Source: an uncultured Oscillospiraceae bacterium (GTDB lineage Bacteria; Bacillota; Clostridia; Oscillospirales; Acutalibacteraceae). From it: a stretch of DNA of 49,130 nt. Made by a program: the position numbers and the translations under genes. The stretch lies in the NCBI GenBank assembly GCA_949292425.1, contig CASEZK010000048.1:1-49130 (forward strand), read 5' to 3'. Below, piece after piece: positions 9,214-18,015 of this stretch (position 1 is its first letter; each line of letters starts with the position of its first letter). The notes beneath the pieces were generated by a model, which did no database searches, was not told the origin of the DNA, and saw nothing but the letters and a program-made list of their open reading frames with translations.

Positions 9214-11307
9214 TTGGGCAGCAAGAAAAAACTGTTGGATTTCTTAAATTCGCAAAAGAGATCTATAAGCAAAGAGAAAGCCTTCTTGGAATGTGGATTT
9301 AAAAGTAAACAAAAATTTAAAAAAGCGATGGATGAGCTAAAAAGTGAAGCCTTGCTAGTAGAGAATGGTAAAGGGAAAATAGTTTCACCAAAAGTGTGTG
9401 GATTTGTAAAAGCTAAAATCGTATCTTATTGTGGAAACTTCCTGTTTGCACAGCCATTTGATTCCGTTGGCGATATATATATACCCATAGAAAAAAGTAG
9501 TGGCGCTTTAGTTGACGATATAGTTCTAATAAATAGAATAAAAAACTCCGAAAAAGGTTTAAGTGGAGCAGTAGAAAGAGTTGCAAGTAAAGGCAACAGG
9601 TTGTTTACAGGCTTAATAAGAAGAGAAAAAAAGCAGATATTTTTTATACCGGACAGTGGATACAAAAGAAGTTTACAAGTGGTAAAGAGCAATGCAAAAG
9701 GCGCCAAAGAAAACGATAAAGTGCAAGTGAAAATATTTTTGAAAGCATGCAAACCTGCTGCTAAAGTAGTAAAAGTATACGGCAAAGCAACTTGTGCGAA
9801 AATATGCGCAGATGCGATAATTGACGAAAAAGGCATAGCTACTGTTTTTTCTGATAAAGCCATATTGGATGCAGAAAACGCTGCGAAAAAAGACATTAAG
9901 AAAAAAGATATTTTAAATAGGGTTGACCTTCGAGGTGATTTAATTTTTACTATAGATGGTGAAGATGCAAAAGACCTCGATGATGCTATATCTGTAGCTA
10001 AGACGGAAAATGGCTTTTGCCTGGGCGTACATATAGCTGACGTATCTCATTATGTAAAGTTTAATAGTAACTTAGACATTGAGGCCAGGGAAAGAGGAAC
10101 TTCTGTATATTTTGCGGACAGAGTAATCCCAATGCTACCCACAAAAATATCTAATGGGATTTGTTCTTTGAATCAGGGCGAGGATAGGCTTGCTTTTTCT
10201 GTATTTATAAAATTAGATGTTGCAGGAAACGTGCTTAATTATGAACTGAAAAAGAGTGTGATAAATTCTAAAGTTCGTGGAGTATATTCCGAAATAAATA
10301 AAATTTTGGAAGGTGCAGCTTCTAAGAAATTGCAAACAAAATATAAAGGTGTATTAAATGCCTTAAAAAACGCTAAAGAGTTGTCGGATTTACTTGAAAA
10401 AAATGCACGAAAAAGAGGAAAACTTGACCTTGAAAGCGTTGAGTCAAAATTTACTTTAGATGAAAACGGAATTTGTGTTAACGTAGAAGCCAGAGAAAGA
10501 GGCCAATCTGAAAAAATAATAGAAAATTTTATGGTTTTAGCAAACGAATGCACAGCAAACTTCGCTATAAAAAACAATTTGCCGTTTATATACAGGGTGC
10601 ACGAGGAGCCAGATCCTGAAAAAATCTTAAACCTTTCTAAATTTTTAACTTTGCTAAATTTAAAATTACCAAAATCTGCAATAACTTCGCCTAAACCTAA
10701 ACATTTTGTTGCATTGCTGAACAAAGCTAAAAATACCGAAATCTATGAGTTACTGTCTGATAAAGTTCTGAGATCAATGTCTAAAGCAAGATATTTCGAA
10801 AAACCATTAGGGCACTTTGGACTGTCACTTTCTGACTATTGTCACTTCACATCCCCCATAAGACGCTACTCGGACACCACTGTGCATCGCATATTGTCTG
10901 ACTTTTTAGCTGGAAAAAGTGAAAAAGAAATATTAAAAAAGTACGGCAAGTTAGTTGTAAATGTTTCGGAAAGTGCTTCCCTTGCAGAAGTAGTTGCAAC
11001 AGGTGCAGAAAGAGATTCCGAAAAATATTATATGGCGGAATATTTGAGCAAACATGTAGGTGAAACATTCAGTGGTCAAATAAGCGGGATGATTCAGAAA
11101 GGTGTATTTGTAAGATTAGAAAATACAGTTGAAGGGTTTGTAGATTTAGAACAGGTGAGAAAACACAAGTACATTTTTGATGGACTTTTAAGCTGCAAAG
11201 ATGCAAGTACCGGGAAAAAATTAACTTTGGGAGACAAAGTGAAAGTTAAAGTTGACTATGTAAATGTAGCCGAAGGCATCATAGATTTTACTTTAGAAAA
11301 TAATTGA
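9214..11307 (+). CDS. rnr: Ribonuclease R
   Basis: RNase R is a processive 3'-5' exoribonuclease of the RNB family that degrades structured RNA and takes part in rRNA and tmRNA-linked quality control. The 697-residue protein has cold-shock/OB regions, then the catalytic RNB domain. The acidic metal site GEDAKDLDDAI lies near residues 249-259 and DYCHFTSPIRRYSD near 544-557. A C-terminal S1 domain (GMIQKGVFVRLENTVEGFV) follows. The start is TTG at 9214 with AAAGGAG upstream. Confidence 0.95.
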   Translation: MGSKKKLLDFLNSQKRSISKEKAFLECGFKSKQKFKKAMDELKSEALLVENGKGKIVSPKVCGFVKAKIVSYCGNFLFAQPFDSVGDIYIPIEKSSGALVDDIVLINRIKNSEKGLSGAVERVASKGNRLFTGLIRREKKQIFFIPDSGYKRSLQVVKSNAKGAKENDKVQVKIFLKACKPAAKVVKVYGKATCAKICADAIIDEKGIATVFSDKAILDAENAAKKDIKKKDILNRVDLRGDLIFTIDGEDAKDLDDAISVAKTENGFCLGVHIADVSHYVKFNSNLDIEARERGTSVYFADRVIPMLPTKISNGICSLNQGEDRLAFSVFIKLDVAGNVLNYELKKSVINSKVRGVYSEINKILEGAASKKLQTKYKGVLNALKNAKELSDLLEKNARKRGKLDLESVESKFTLDENGICVNVEARERGQSEKIIENFMVLANECTANFAIKNNLPFIYRVHEEPDPEKILNLSKFLTLLNLKLPKSAITSPKPKHFVALLNKAKNTEIYELLSDKVLRSMSKARYFEKPLGHFGLSLSDYCHFTSPIRRYSDTTVHRILSDFLAGKSEKEILKKYGKLVVNVSESASLAEVVATGAERDSEKYYMAEYLSKHVGETFSGQISGMIQKGVFVRLENTVEGFVDLEQVRKHKYIFDGLLSCKDASTGKKLTLGDKVKVKVDYVNVAEGIIDFTLENN

Positions 11308-11408
11308 ATAAGTAATGGAATATTTGACCAATATATTATCATATAGTTTCAATAAATCTTTGTTGTACAATCATGCTGGCGTGTTGATTAGGAAGGAAGG
11401 TTTAAAAT

Positions 11409-11666
11409 ATGAATGATATGATGACAACGTTGAAAGATTACATTGCTGTAAAACAAAGGCCTCAGACAGATAAAAAGAGTAAAATATTTGCAGATGAAAT
11501 AAAAATGATATCATCTCAGATAGCATGTGTAGATATGTGGTTCCAGATTGAAGATGATGCTGACTTGTTGGAAGCTTGCATATACGAAAGAGAAAGCCTA
11601 CAAGCTCGTTACAGGTACTTAATAAAAAAAGCAAAAGAAGCACAAGCTTCTATATCTCCGTTTTAA
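11409..11666 (+). CDS. DUF2508 family protein (YaaL-like)
   Basis: The 85-residue soluble, helical protein has the DUF2508 pattern: a mid-region with an acidic D-x-D-L-L-E-A-x-I-Y-E-R-E segment followed by YLIKKAKEAQ. Its function is not established. In Bacillus the equivalent yaaL sits directly before bofA, the arrangement seen here. ATG at 11409 follows GGAAGG. Confidence 0.75.
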   Translation: MNDMMTTLKDYIAVKQRPQTDKKSKIFADEIKMISSQIACVDMWFQIEDDADLLEACIYERESLQARYRYLIKKAKEAQASISPF

Positions 11667-11694
11667 ACTTAACAAAAATACAGTAGGTGAAAAT

Positions 11695-11958
11695 ATGCCA
11701 AACTATGCTCTTATAGTTTTTTCTTTAGGATTAATTTTATTATTTATTTTCATGAAGGTAGTAATCAGGTCTAAATATCCGATATTAAGAACTGCCTGGA
11801 ACGTTTTGGAAGGCTCTGTAGTGCTGTGGCTGGTAAATATCACAGGAGCTTTCACGGGAATTACCATCCCTATCAGTTTGTTATCACTTTTAGTCGCAAC
11901 TTTATGTGGAATACCTGGAATTACAACCATGGTACTATTAAATACGATTTTTAATTAG
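11695..11958 (+). CDS. bofA: BofA-family inhibitor of pro-sigma-K processing
   Basis: BofA is an integral membrane protein that holds the SpoIVFB protease inactive until forespore signalling permits pro-sigma-K cleavage. The 87-residue protein has three hydrophobic segments. The family features are the middle [16 protein letters not shown] and the C-terminal [18 protein letters not shown] at 11695 has AGGTGA upstream. The gene lies 28 bases after DUF2508 and 11 bases before nrdR. Its presence is one of several signs that endospore formation is, or recently was, functional. Confidence 0.85.
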   Translation: MPNYALIVFSLGLILLFIFMKVVIRSKYPILRTAWNVLEGSVVLWLVNITGAFTGITIPISLLSLLVATLCGIPGITTMVLLNTIFN

Positions 11959-11969
11959 GATGTGTAAAA

Positions 11970-12434
11970 ATGAAATGCCCTTACTGTAGCTTTGAAGAAA
12001 GCAAAGTTATTGACTCTCGCCCCACGGATGACTGTGAAAAAATTAGAAGGAGGCGAGAATGCTTAAAGTGTTCTAGGCGATTCACTACATACGAGATAGT
12101 CGAAGTTTTACCTATAATAGTAATAAAAAAAGATAAATCCAGGGAAGCTTTTGACAGAAACAAGCTGTTAAATGGTCTACTAAAAGCTTGCGAAAAAAGG
12201 CCAATATCTATAAATCAGCTCGAAAAGGCTGTGTGTGATGTAGAACGGGAAATGCAAAACAGCTTAGATCGGGAAGTGAGCTCAAAGCTTATTGGTGAAC
12301 TAGTTATGGATGCTTTGAAATCGATAGACAAAGTGGCATATGTAAGGTTTGCATCTGTATATCGGCAGTTCGACGATGTAGATAACTTCATGCAAGAATT
12401 AAAACAATTGCTTTCAGAGAAAAATAAAGTTTAA
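11970..12434 (+). CDS. nrdR: Transcriptional repressor NrdR
   Basis: NrdR represses ribonucleotide reductase genes in response to ATP/dATP. The 154-residue protein has the N-terminal zinc ribbon (CPYC at 3-6, CLKC near 31-34), the invariant-type [16 protein letters not shown], and an ATP-cone beginning [16 protein letters not shown]. Its length is typical. No reductase gene lies in the window. An organism that imports nucleotides may still need this control, but that is inference. Confidence 0.96.
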   Translation: MKCPYCSFEESKVIDSRPTDDCEKIRRRRECLKCSRRFTTYEIVEVLPIIVIKKDKSREAFDRNKLLNGLLKACEKRPISINQLEKAVCDVEREMQNSLDREVSSKLIGELVMDALKSIDKVAYVRFASVYRQFDDVDNFMQELKQLLSEKNKV

Positions 12435-12440
12435 TAAAAA

Positions 12441-12484
12441 GTCGCTATTTTTGATGTTATTCACAAAATGTAGCGGCTTTTTTA
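12441..12484 (+). terminator. Rho-independent terminator after nrdR
   Basis: gtcgcta (12441-12447) pairs with tagcggc (12471-12477), extended by inner tttt/aaaa pairing and followed by seven T. Confidence 0.85.
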
Positions 12485-12626
12485 TATTATATATTGCCAT
12501 TATGAAATATAATAAGCAAGAGCAAAAAGTTATTATTTTAATATCAAAGAAAGGTGAATTTTAGAATTGATGCAAAAATAAAGTAAGGTAAATTAAAAAA
12601 ATCACTAAATTTTTTTAATTAAGTAG

Positions 12627-12655
12627 TTGCAATATTCTGAAACTTTGTGTAAAAT
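12627..12655 (+). promoter_or_regulatory. Sigma-A promoter of the regulator-ftsEX operon
   Basis: TTGCAA (12627-12632), a 17-bp spacer and TAAAAT (12650-12655). It sits 75 bases before the start of the PucR-type gene. The rest of 12485-12626 is AT-rich with nothing else recognised. Confidence 0.7.
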
Positions 12656-12730
12656 ATACTTAGGTCATATGAATCATTTGTTTTTTATGATTGATGAGTT
12701 TAGAACCAATAATTTAAAAGGAGCAGATTT

Positions 12731-13816
12731 ATGTCTAACAAATTATTTCAAGGTATTGTCCATCAAATGCATGATGCCGTAGGAAGAACAATAGGCGTTA
12801 TCGATGAAACTTCTGTTGTAGTTGCTTGCAGTAACCTGGATAAAATTGGAGAAGTTCACGATAATATAACTGTAGACTTTTTCAAGCCATCCTCTACCTT
12901 TATAATCAATGGATATACCTACAAATCTTTTGAATGCAAAAGTCATTCAGAGTATGCAGTATTCGTAAAGGGAGAAGACGAAGCAGCTCAAAGATATGTT
13001 TCCATATTGGCTATTTCGCTCGGTAGTATAAAGCAATACTACGACGAAAAGTATGATAAAGCTAACTTCATAAAAAATGTTATATTAGATAACATTTTGC
13101 CTGGCGATATTTACATAAAAGCACGTGAACTGCATTTTTCAGCAGATACTACTCGTGTGTGCTTGTTAGTAAAAGTAAATTCAAAAACAGAATATTCTCC
13201 ATACGAACTAATCCAAAATATGTTCCCGGATAAATCAAAGGATTTCGTTATAAACATAGCTGAAAATGACGTTGCAGTTGTTAAAGAAGTAAGAAAAGAA
13301 ATAACTCCAGAAGACTTGAACCAACTTGCTAAGTCGATAGTTGATACGTTATTGAGCGAATACTACATACATTGCTGTGTAGGCATAGGTTCTGCAGTTT
13401 CCAGCATAAAAGATTTAGCTTTCTCGTTCAAAGAAGCTCAAATCGCAATTGAAGTTGGAAAAGTGTTCGATACTGAAAAATCGATTGTAAGTTACGACAA
13501 CTTAGGTATAGCAAGGCTAGTTTACCAGCTACCTACTACACTTTGCGAAATGTTCTTAAAAGAAATATTTAAAAATGGATCTATTGATTCTTTAGATCAA
13601 GAAACTTTATTCACAATACAGAGATTCTTTGAAAATAACTTAAACGTTTCTGAAACTTCAAGAAAACTTTTCGTACATAGAAATACACTTGTTTATAGGT
13701 TAGAAAAGATTAAAAAGTTGACTGGCTTAGATCTTCGCGAATTTGAGGATGCAATAGTATTTAAAGTAGCTCTGATGGTTAAAAAATATTTATCTTCAAA
13801 TCCGTCAAAGTATTAA
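12731..13816 (+). CDS. PucR/CdaR-type transcriptional regulator
   Basis: The 361-residue protein ends in the PucR-type helix-turn-helix (LNVSETSRKLFVHRNTLVYRLEKIKKLTGLD split around the recognition helix). It is preceded by a degenerate GGDEF-like region with IGSAVSSIKDLAFSFKEA. The N-terminal ~110 residues are probably a sensory domain of unknown ligand. Family members such as CdaR control sugar-acid use, but here it heads an operon 47 bases before ftsE with no terminator between. Control of, or by, cell-division functions is therefore possible. The ligand and target are unknown. Confidence 0.8.
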   Translation: MSNKLFQGIVHQMHDAVGRTIGVIDETSVVVACSNLDKIGEVHDNITVDFFKPSSTFIINGYTYKSFECKSHSEYAVFVKGEDEAAQRYVSILAISLGSIKQYYDEKYDKANFIKNVILDNILPGDIYIKARELHFSADTTRVCLLVKVNSKTEYSPYELIQNMFPDKSKDFVINIAENDVAVVKEVRKEITPEDLNQLAKSIVDTLLSEYYIHCCVGIGSAVSSIKDLAFSFKEAQIAIEVGKVFDTEKSIVSYDNLGIARLVYQLPTTLCEMFLKEIFKNGSIDSLDQETLFTIQRFFENNLNVSETSRKLFVHRNTLVYRLEKIKKLTGLDLREFEDAIVFKVALMVKKYLSSNPSKY

Positions 13817-13863
13817 TGGATTGTAGTTGCAGCTTAAAGATAAGGATATAAAAGGAGATAAAG

Positions 13864-14544
13864 ATGATAGAATTCAGAAACGTGTCGAAAGTATATCCAA
13901 ATGGCACAACCGCTTTAAAAAACATCAGTCTTCATGTAAAAAAAGGTGAGTTCGTATTTGTTGTAGGTTCGTCGGGTTCTGGGAAAAGTACATTCTTAAA
14001 ACTTATAATGCATGAAGAAGAACCATCATGTGGAGAGATATTTATTGACGGAGTAAATACAACTAATTTAGCTAAAAAACAAATTCCGTACTTAAGACGT
14101 AAAATGGGAATAGTTTTCCAGGACTTTAGACTTATTGAAAAAATGAATGTCTTTGATAATGTGGCCTTTGCAATGAGAGTTACAGGGGCTAGCGAAAAAG
14201 ACGTAAAGAAACGAGTTCCTTACATATTGGCGCTTGTCGGTTTGCAAGATAAAGCAGATAGACGACCGGCTGAGCTTTCAGGGGGAGAACAGCAGAGAGT
14301 CAGTCTTGCGCGTGCACTTGTGAATAACCCAGCAATGATCATTGCAGATGAACCTACAGGGAATATAGACCCTGAGATGTCTTTTGAAATAGTAGAATTA
14401 TTGAACGAGATCAATAAACGCGGTACCACCATAATTATGGTTACGCATGAGCATAATTTAGTTAAAAAGTTTGGAAAAAGAGTTATTGAAATAAACGAAG
14501 GCGACCTCACCTCCGACGGTAGATTGATGGAGGTGATTAAATGA
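13864..14544 (+). CDS. ftsE: Cell-division ABC ATPase FtsE
   Basis: FtsE is the ATPase of FtsEX, which turns on peptidoglycan hydrolases at the septum. The 226-residue protein shows Walker A GSSGSGKS (near 38-45), signature LSGGEQQR and Walker B MIIADEPTGN. It begins MIEFRNVSKVYPNGT, typical of FtsE. ATG at 13864 has AAAGGAG upstream. The stop overlaps the ftsX start by four bases (ATGA), indicating coupled translation. Confidence 0.95.
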   Translation: MIEFRNVSKVYPNGTTALKNISLHVKKGEFVFVVGSSGSGKSTFLKLIMHEEEPSCGEIFIDGVNTTNLAKKQIPYLRRKMGIVFQDFRLIEKMNVFDNVAFAMRVTGASEKDVKKRVPYILALVGLQDKADRRPAELSGGEQQRVSLARALVNNPAMIIADEPTGNIDPEMSFEIVELLNEINKRGTTIIMVTHEHNLVKKFGKRVIEINEGDLTSDGRLMEVIK

Positions 14545-15440
14545 AATTATGTTCTGTGAAATATTTATTTTCTGAAGGATTTAAAAACGTTTGGAAAAAC
14601 TGGATGATGTCTACAGCTTCCATCGGTGTGCTTTTGTTATGCTTACTGCTAACAGGTGCGTCTGCACTTTTGTCTATAAACATAAGCAATACTTTGAACA
14701 CGATAGAAGCTCAAAATGTTATAAAAGTCTACTTAAAGGACGAAGTTGACAGAGAAAAAGCTTTGCAACTAGGCGAAGTTTTAAAGTCTGTAGATAATGT
14801 TGCTGTATGTGAATTTTACTCTAAAGAACAGGCCGTAGAAAAGTTTAAAGACGAACTTGGTTCTGCCTTTGAGAGTATGAAGGAAAGTAATCCACTTCCT
14901 GACGCATATAAAGTTAGTTTGAGCGATATTTCTAAGTATGAAGAAACCGTTAATAAGATTAAAGCGATAGACGGTGTAGATACGGTAGTAAACCGAAGCG
15001 AATTATTTGAAAAATTGACAAAATTTGATAAATTTGTATCATTAGCCGGTATAATTCTCGTGGTAGTGTTGGCTCTTGTGTCTTTATTTATCATTTCAAA
15101 TACGATAAGATTAACCATGTACAACAGACGCTTTGAAATAAGTATTATGAAATCTGTCGGCGCAACAGACTGGTTTGTAAGAATACCGTTCATGGTTGAA
15201 GGCGTAATTATAGGTATAATTGCCGCTGTAATATCTTCCGTAACTTTGAAATTTTTTTACGACTTCGTCATTAAATGCATAAAGAAAAATATCTCTTTCT
15301 TTAGCACACAATTCAGCGATGTATCCTTACCTTTATTTTTATCGTTTTTGTTAGCAGGTATATTGTTCGGATTAATCGGCGGGTTAATCTCAATAAGCAA
15401 GTACCTTAAAAAAGAAGGAGGAGAGATACTTGGGTGGTAA
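14541..15440 (+). CDS. ftsX: Cell-division protein FtsX
   Basis: FtsX is the membrane partner of FtsE and contacts a periplasmic hydrolase or activator. The 299-residue protein has the expected topology. One N-terminal helix is followed by an extracellular domain of about 120 residues. Three C-terminal helices follow, including IILVVVLALVSLFIISNTIRLTMYNRR (split at its centre) and the MKSVGATDWFVRIPF motif. Its 3' end overlaps the next gene by 11 bases, so the ftsE-ftsX-hydrolase set is tightly coupled. Confidence 0.93.
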   Translation: MKLCSVKYLFSEGFKNVWKNWMMSTASIGVLLLCLLLTGASALLSINISNTLNTIEAQNVIKVYLKDEVDREKALQLGEVLKSVDNVAVCEFYSKEQAVEKFKDELGSAFESMKESNPLPDAYKVSLSDISKYEETVNKIKAIDGVDTVVNRSELFEKLTKFDKFVSLAGIILVVVLALVSLFIISNTIRLTMYNRRFEISIMKSVGATDWFVRIPFMVEGVIIGIIAAVISSVTLKFFYDFVIKCIKKNISFFSTQFSDVSLPLFLSFLLAGILFGLIGGLISISKYLKKEGGEILGW

Positions 15441-16671
15441 AAAATTATATTCGAGTATATTAAGTGTTTTAATATCGATTAATTTTTTGATTATCCAAAA
15501 CAACTTAACCTCTTATTGTGCTGATATAAATATAAAAGAAAGCGAAAAAATAAGAAGAGAATTAAAGTCTGAAGAAGTTAAACTAAAAAAAGCATTGAGT
15601 GAAACCAAAGATAAAATCGAAAAAAAATCGGAGTATGGTAAAACTTTAAACTCTAAAATAGAAAATACAAGTAAGCAAATAAGGCTCGCTACCAGTAAAA
15701 TTACGTCTTTAGACAGAGAAATTTTACAAAAAAACAGAGATATAAGAGCAACTGAAGAAGACATTGAAAAAAATAAACAGATATTACTTAAAAGAATAAA
15801 AGCTGTTTATTTATCGGGCGATGTAGGTGCTCTGGAAATCGTGCTTGGGGCTAAAAGCTTTAATGATTTTGTAGATAAATTTGAAGTTATTACACGCATG
15901 AGTGAACATGACTCTAAGCTTGTAGCTGAACTAAAAAAACAAATCGACCTGATAAGTAAAGATAAAAAAATTATAGAGGATAATAAAGTTAAAATTTCTA
16001 ATGAAAAGGCTTTGTTGTCGTCAAAACAAGAAGAGCTTAAGAATCTAGTTGAAGAAAACGAAAAAGTGCTGTCAGAGCTAAATATTGAAAAAAATAAAGA
16101 ACAAAGTTGCATTGATGAAAACACAGCCGAATATAAAAAAATAGATGCGGAAATTAATAAATATTACGCAGAGCAAGCAAAGAAAAAAGCTGCAAATAAA
16201 GCTAAGGTTGTAGAAACACAACCTTTAGTCGGCAAAAACAACTACGTTTGGCCTGTGCCAGGTTTTACCCGGATTACTTCGCCGTTTAATGAGAGAAGGG
16301 GTAATGCCTTTCACAAAGGTATCGATATCGCAAGGACTAACGGCAAAAGCATTCATGGTGTGCCAGTTGTAGCTGTTGCAGACGGAGTCGTTATAAAGGC
16401 CTTCAATGGTTGTGTGCACGATTACCCGAAAGTAGGCAGCTGCGGTTGCTGTGGAGGCTATGGAAATGTAGTATTTATTGACCAGGGCAATGGCAGAATG
16501 ACAGTTTATGGGCATTTATCAAACGTTTTTGTACATAAAGGTCAAGTAGTAAAACAAGGGCAAGTAATAGGTCTTGCGGGATGTACAGGGCGCTCTACTG
16601 GCTCACATTTGCACTTTGGATGCAGACTTTACAATGAGTATTATGATCCAATAAATGAATTTTCTAAATGA
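15430..16671 (+). CDS. M23 peptidase with coiled coil, probable FtsEX-activated murein hydrolase
   Basis: The 413-residue protein starts with a signal peptide-like segment (residues 7-30). A long Lys/Glu-rich coiled coil (about 35-260) follows, then a C-terminal LytM/M23 domain. The metal ligands are present: HKGIDI supplies His and Asp, and SHLHFG supplies the HxH pair. It should therefore be catalytic, unlike EnvC of enterobacteria, which has lost them. Firmicutes FtsEX usually activates a CHAP or NlpC/P60 hydrolase; here the adjacent partner is M23. Start TTG at 15430 follows AAGGAGGAG inside ftsX. The CGCCGG-type loop (CGCCGGYGN) is an unusual Cys-rich insertion. Confidence 0.85.
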   Translation: MGGKKLYSSILSVLISINFLIIQNNLTSYCADINIKESEKIRRELKSEEVKLKKALSETKDKIEKKSEYGKTLNSKIENTSKQIRLATSKITSLDREILQKNRDIRATEEDIEKNKQILLKRIKAVYLSGDVGALEIVLGAKSFNDFVDKFEVITRMSEHDSKLVAELKKQIDLISKDKKIIEDNKVKISNEKALLSSKQEELKNLVEENEKVLSELNIEKNKEQSCIDENTAEYKKIDAEINKYYAEQAKKKAANKAKVVETQPLVGKNNYVWPVPGFTRITSPFNERRGNAFHKGIDIARTNGKSIHGVPVVAVADGVVIKAFNGCVHDYPKVGSCGCCGGYGNVVFIDQGNGRMTVYGHLSNVFVHKGQVVKQGQVIGLAGCTGRSTGSHLHFGCRLYNEYYDPINEFSK

Positions 16672-16691
16672 CTTTGTTTTGTACTTAAACT

Positions 16692-16720
16692 AAAAACCAC
16701 CAATATACTTGGTGGTTTTT
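16692..16720. terminator. Bidirectional terminator between M23 gene and rpsR
   Basis: The 12-bp arms aaaaaccaccaa (16692-16703) and ttggtggttttt (16709-16720) serve both converging operons. Confidence 0.9.
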
Positions 16721-16726
16721 AAATTA

Positions 16727-16978
16727 TTAATCATTGCTGTAAGGTAACAAAGCTAGATGTCTGGCTCTTTTTAAAGCAACAGTAAGAGCTCTTTGGTGGC
16801 TTGCGCAAGTACCAGTGACTCTTCTTGGTAAAATTTTAGCTCTTTCTGAGAGGAATCTCCGCAACTTAGCAACGTCTTTATAATCTATATTTTCAACCTT
16901 ATCTACGCAAAAGCTACAAGCTTTTTTTCTAGGTTTACGGTTCATTCTACGAGAATCTTTCTCTTGTCTTTCTGCCAA
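16727..16978 (-). CDS. rpsR: 30S ribosomal protein S18
   Basis: S18 binds the 30S platform with S6. The 83-residue protein has the family core [22 protein letters not shown] and the C-terminal [20 protein letters not shown]. Cysteines at CSFC and further on at TGTC suggest the zinc-binding form. It is the last gene of the rpsF-ssb-rpsR operon. Confidence 0.96.
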   Translation of the reverse strand: MAERQEKDSRRMNRKPRKKACSFCVDKVENIDYKDVAKLRRFLSERAKILPRRVTGTCASHQRALTVALKRARHLALLPYSND

Positions 16979-17007
16979 AACATAACACTCCCTTCATGTT
17001 TTAAATT

Positions 17008-17460
17008 TTAAAATGGTAAATCATCGTCAATAGGTATCTCTTTGAAATCGTCAACACTTCCGTTTTCAAACGAGGAAGGTGCTTGAGATTCAAAAGAGGA
17101 ATTATTTTCAGGAACTCTTTGTGATGACTGTGAGTAATCTCTTTTAGGCTCAGCAAAATGGACATTATCAGCTACAACCTCAACTGCATATCGTTTGTTT
17201 CCATCTTTGTCTTGATATGTTCTAGTTTGGATCGATCCCTGAACTGCCACTAACTGACCTTTATTGAAGTATTTAGATACGAACTCTGCTGTATTTCTCC
17301 ATGCTACGACATTGATAAAATCAGTAACTCTCTCGGAGCCGGAGCGAACATATGATCTATCCACCGCAAGAGTAAATGAAGTAACTGCAATATCGTTGCT
17401 CGTATGTCTTAGCTCTGGGTCAGCGGTAAGTCTTCCCATTAGCACTACTGTATTGAGCAT
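17008..17460 (-). CDS. ssb: Single-stranded DNA-binding protein
   Basis: SSB coats single-stranded DNA in replication and repair. The 150-residue protein has an N-terminal OB fold (MLNTVVLMGRLTADPELR, then FINVVAWRNTAEF). A Ser/Gln/Asn-rich linker leads to the acidic tip DDDLPF, which recruits partner proteins. ATG at 17460 has GGGGAG upstream. It sits between rpsF and rpsR, the classic Firmicutes order. Confidence 0.97.
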   Translation of the reverse strand: MLNTVVLMGRLTADPELRHTSNDIAVTSFTLAVDRSYVRSGSERVTDFINVVAWRNTAEFVSKYFNKGQLVAVQGSIQTRTYQDKDGNKRYAVEVVADNVHFAEPKRDYSQSSQRVPENNSSFESQAPSSFENGSVDDFKEIPIDDDLPF

Positions 17461-17483
17461 TTATAACTCCCCACTTTATAATT

Positions 17484-17774
17484 CTATTTTTTTACTATGA
17501 TTGAACGCAACAAACCGTCTGTAATTTTATAAACTCTGTCGAGTTCTGCCGGAAAACCTGCTTCGCTAGTGAAGTTAAATAAAACATAGTAGCCTTCAGT
17601 TTCCTTGTTGATTTCATAGGCTAATTTTCTTTTTCCCCATTCATCAACACCATCAAGTGTAGCGTTAGCTTCGATTAAGTCTTTAAACTTTTGCACCAAC
17701 GCAGAGACAGATTCATCTCCCATTTTTGTAGAAATAACTACAACTGTTTCATAAGATTTTTTTACATTTGACAT
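17484..17774 (-). CDS. rpsF: 30S ribosomal protein S6
   Basis: S6 forms a heterodimer with S18 on the 30S platform. The product from ATG 17774 is 96 residues (MSNVKKSYETVVVIS...). AGGAGG nine bases upstream makes this start preferable to an in-frame ATG 14 codons earlier, which has no such site. The transcript would begin near 17847, just inside a small hairpin (aagtaac/gttactt, 17832-17849). Confidence 0.95.
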   Translation of the reverse strand: MSNVKKSYETVVVISTKMGDESVSALVQKFKDLIEANATLDGVDEWGKRKLAYEINKETEGYYVLFNFTSEAGFPAELDRVYKITDGLLRSIIVKK

Positions 17775-17853
17775 TCTGTATACACCTCCTTTTGGACTTA
17801 TGCCCCTTAAAAACATTTAAGAGTAAGGAATAAGTAACGACAGTTACTTTAAT

Positions 17854-17882
17854 ATTTTACTAATTTTTCTTTATTTAGTCAA
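17854..17882 (-). promoter_or_regulatory. Promoter of rpsF-ssb-rpsR
   Basis: On the minus strand TTGACT (17882-17877), a 17-bp spacer and TAAAAT (17859-17854). Confidence 0.75.
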
Positions 17883-17933
17883 GCAACCAAAACAACTTTT
17901 ATTTTTGAAGTAGGGCTATCATGCATTCTTCGC

Positions 17934-17962
17934 TTGATTTGTAATTGATAAAATATTATAAT
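17934..17962 (+). promoter_or_regulatory. Promoter of amino-acid ABC transporter operon
   Basis: TTGATT (17934-17939), a 17-bp spacer and TATAAT (17957-17962), 54 bases before the chosen start. It is divergent from the rpsF promoter. Confidence 0.75.
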
Positions 17963-18015
17963 TTTTATATGTTTTGAAAATATTATCATCTTTTAGACAT
18001 TTTTGGAGGGATAAA

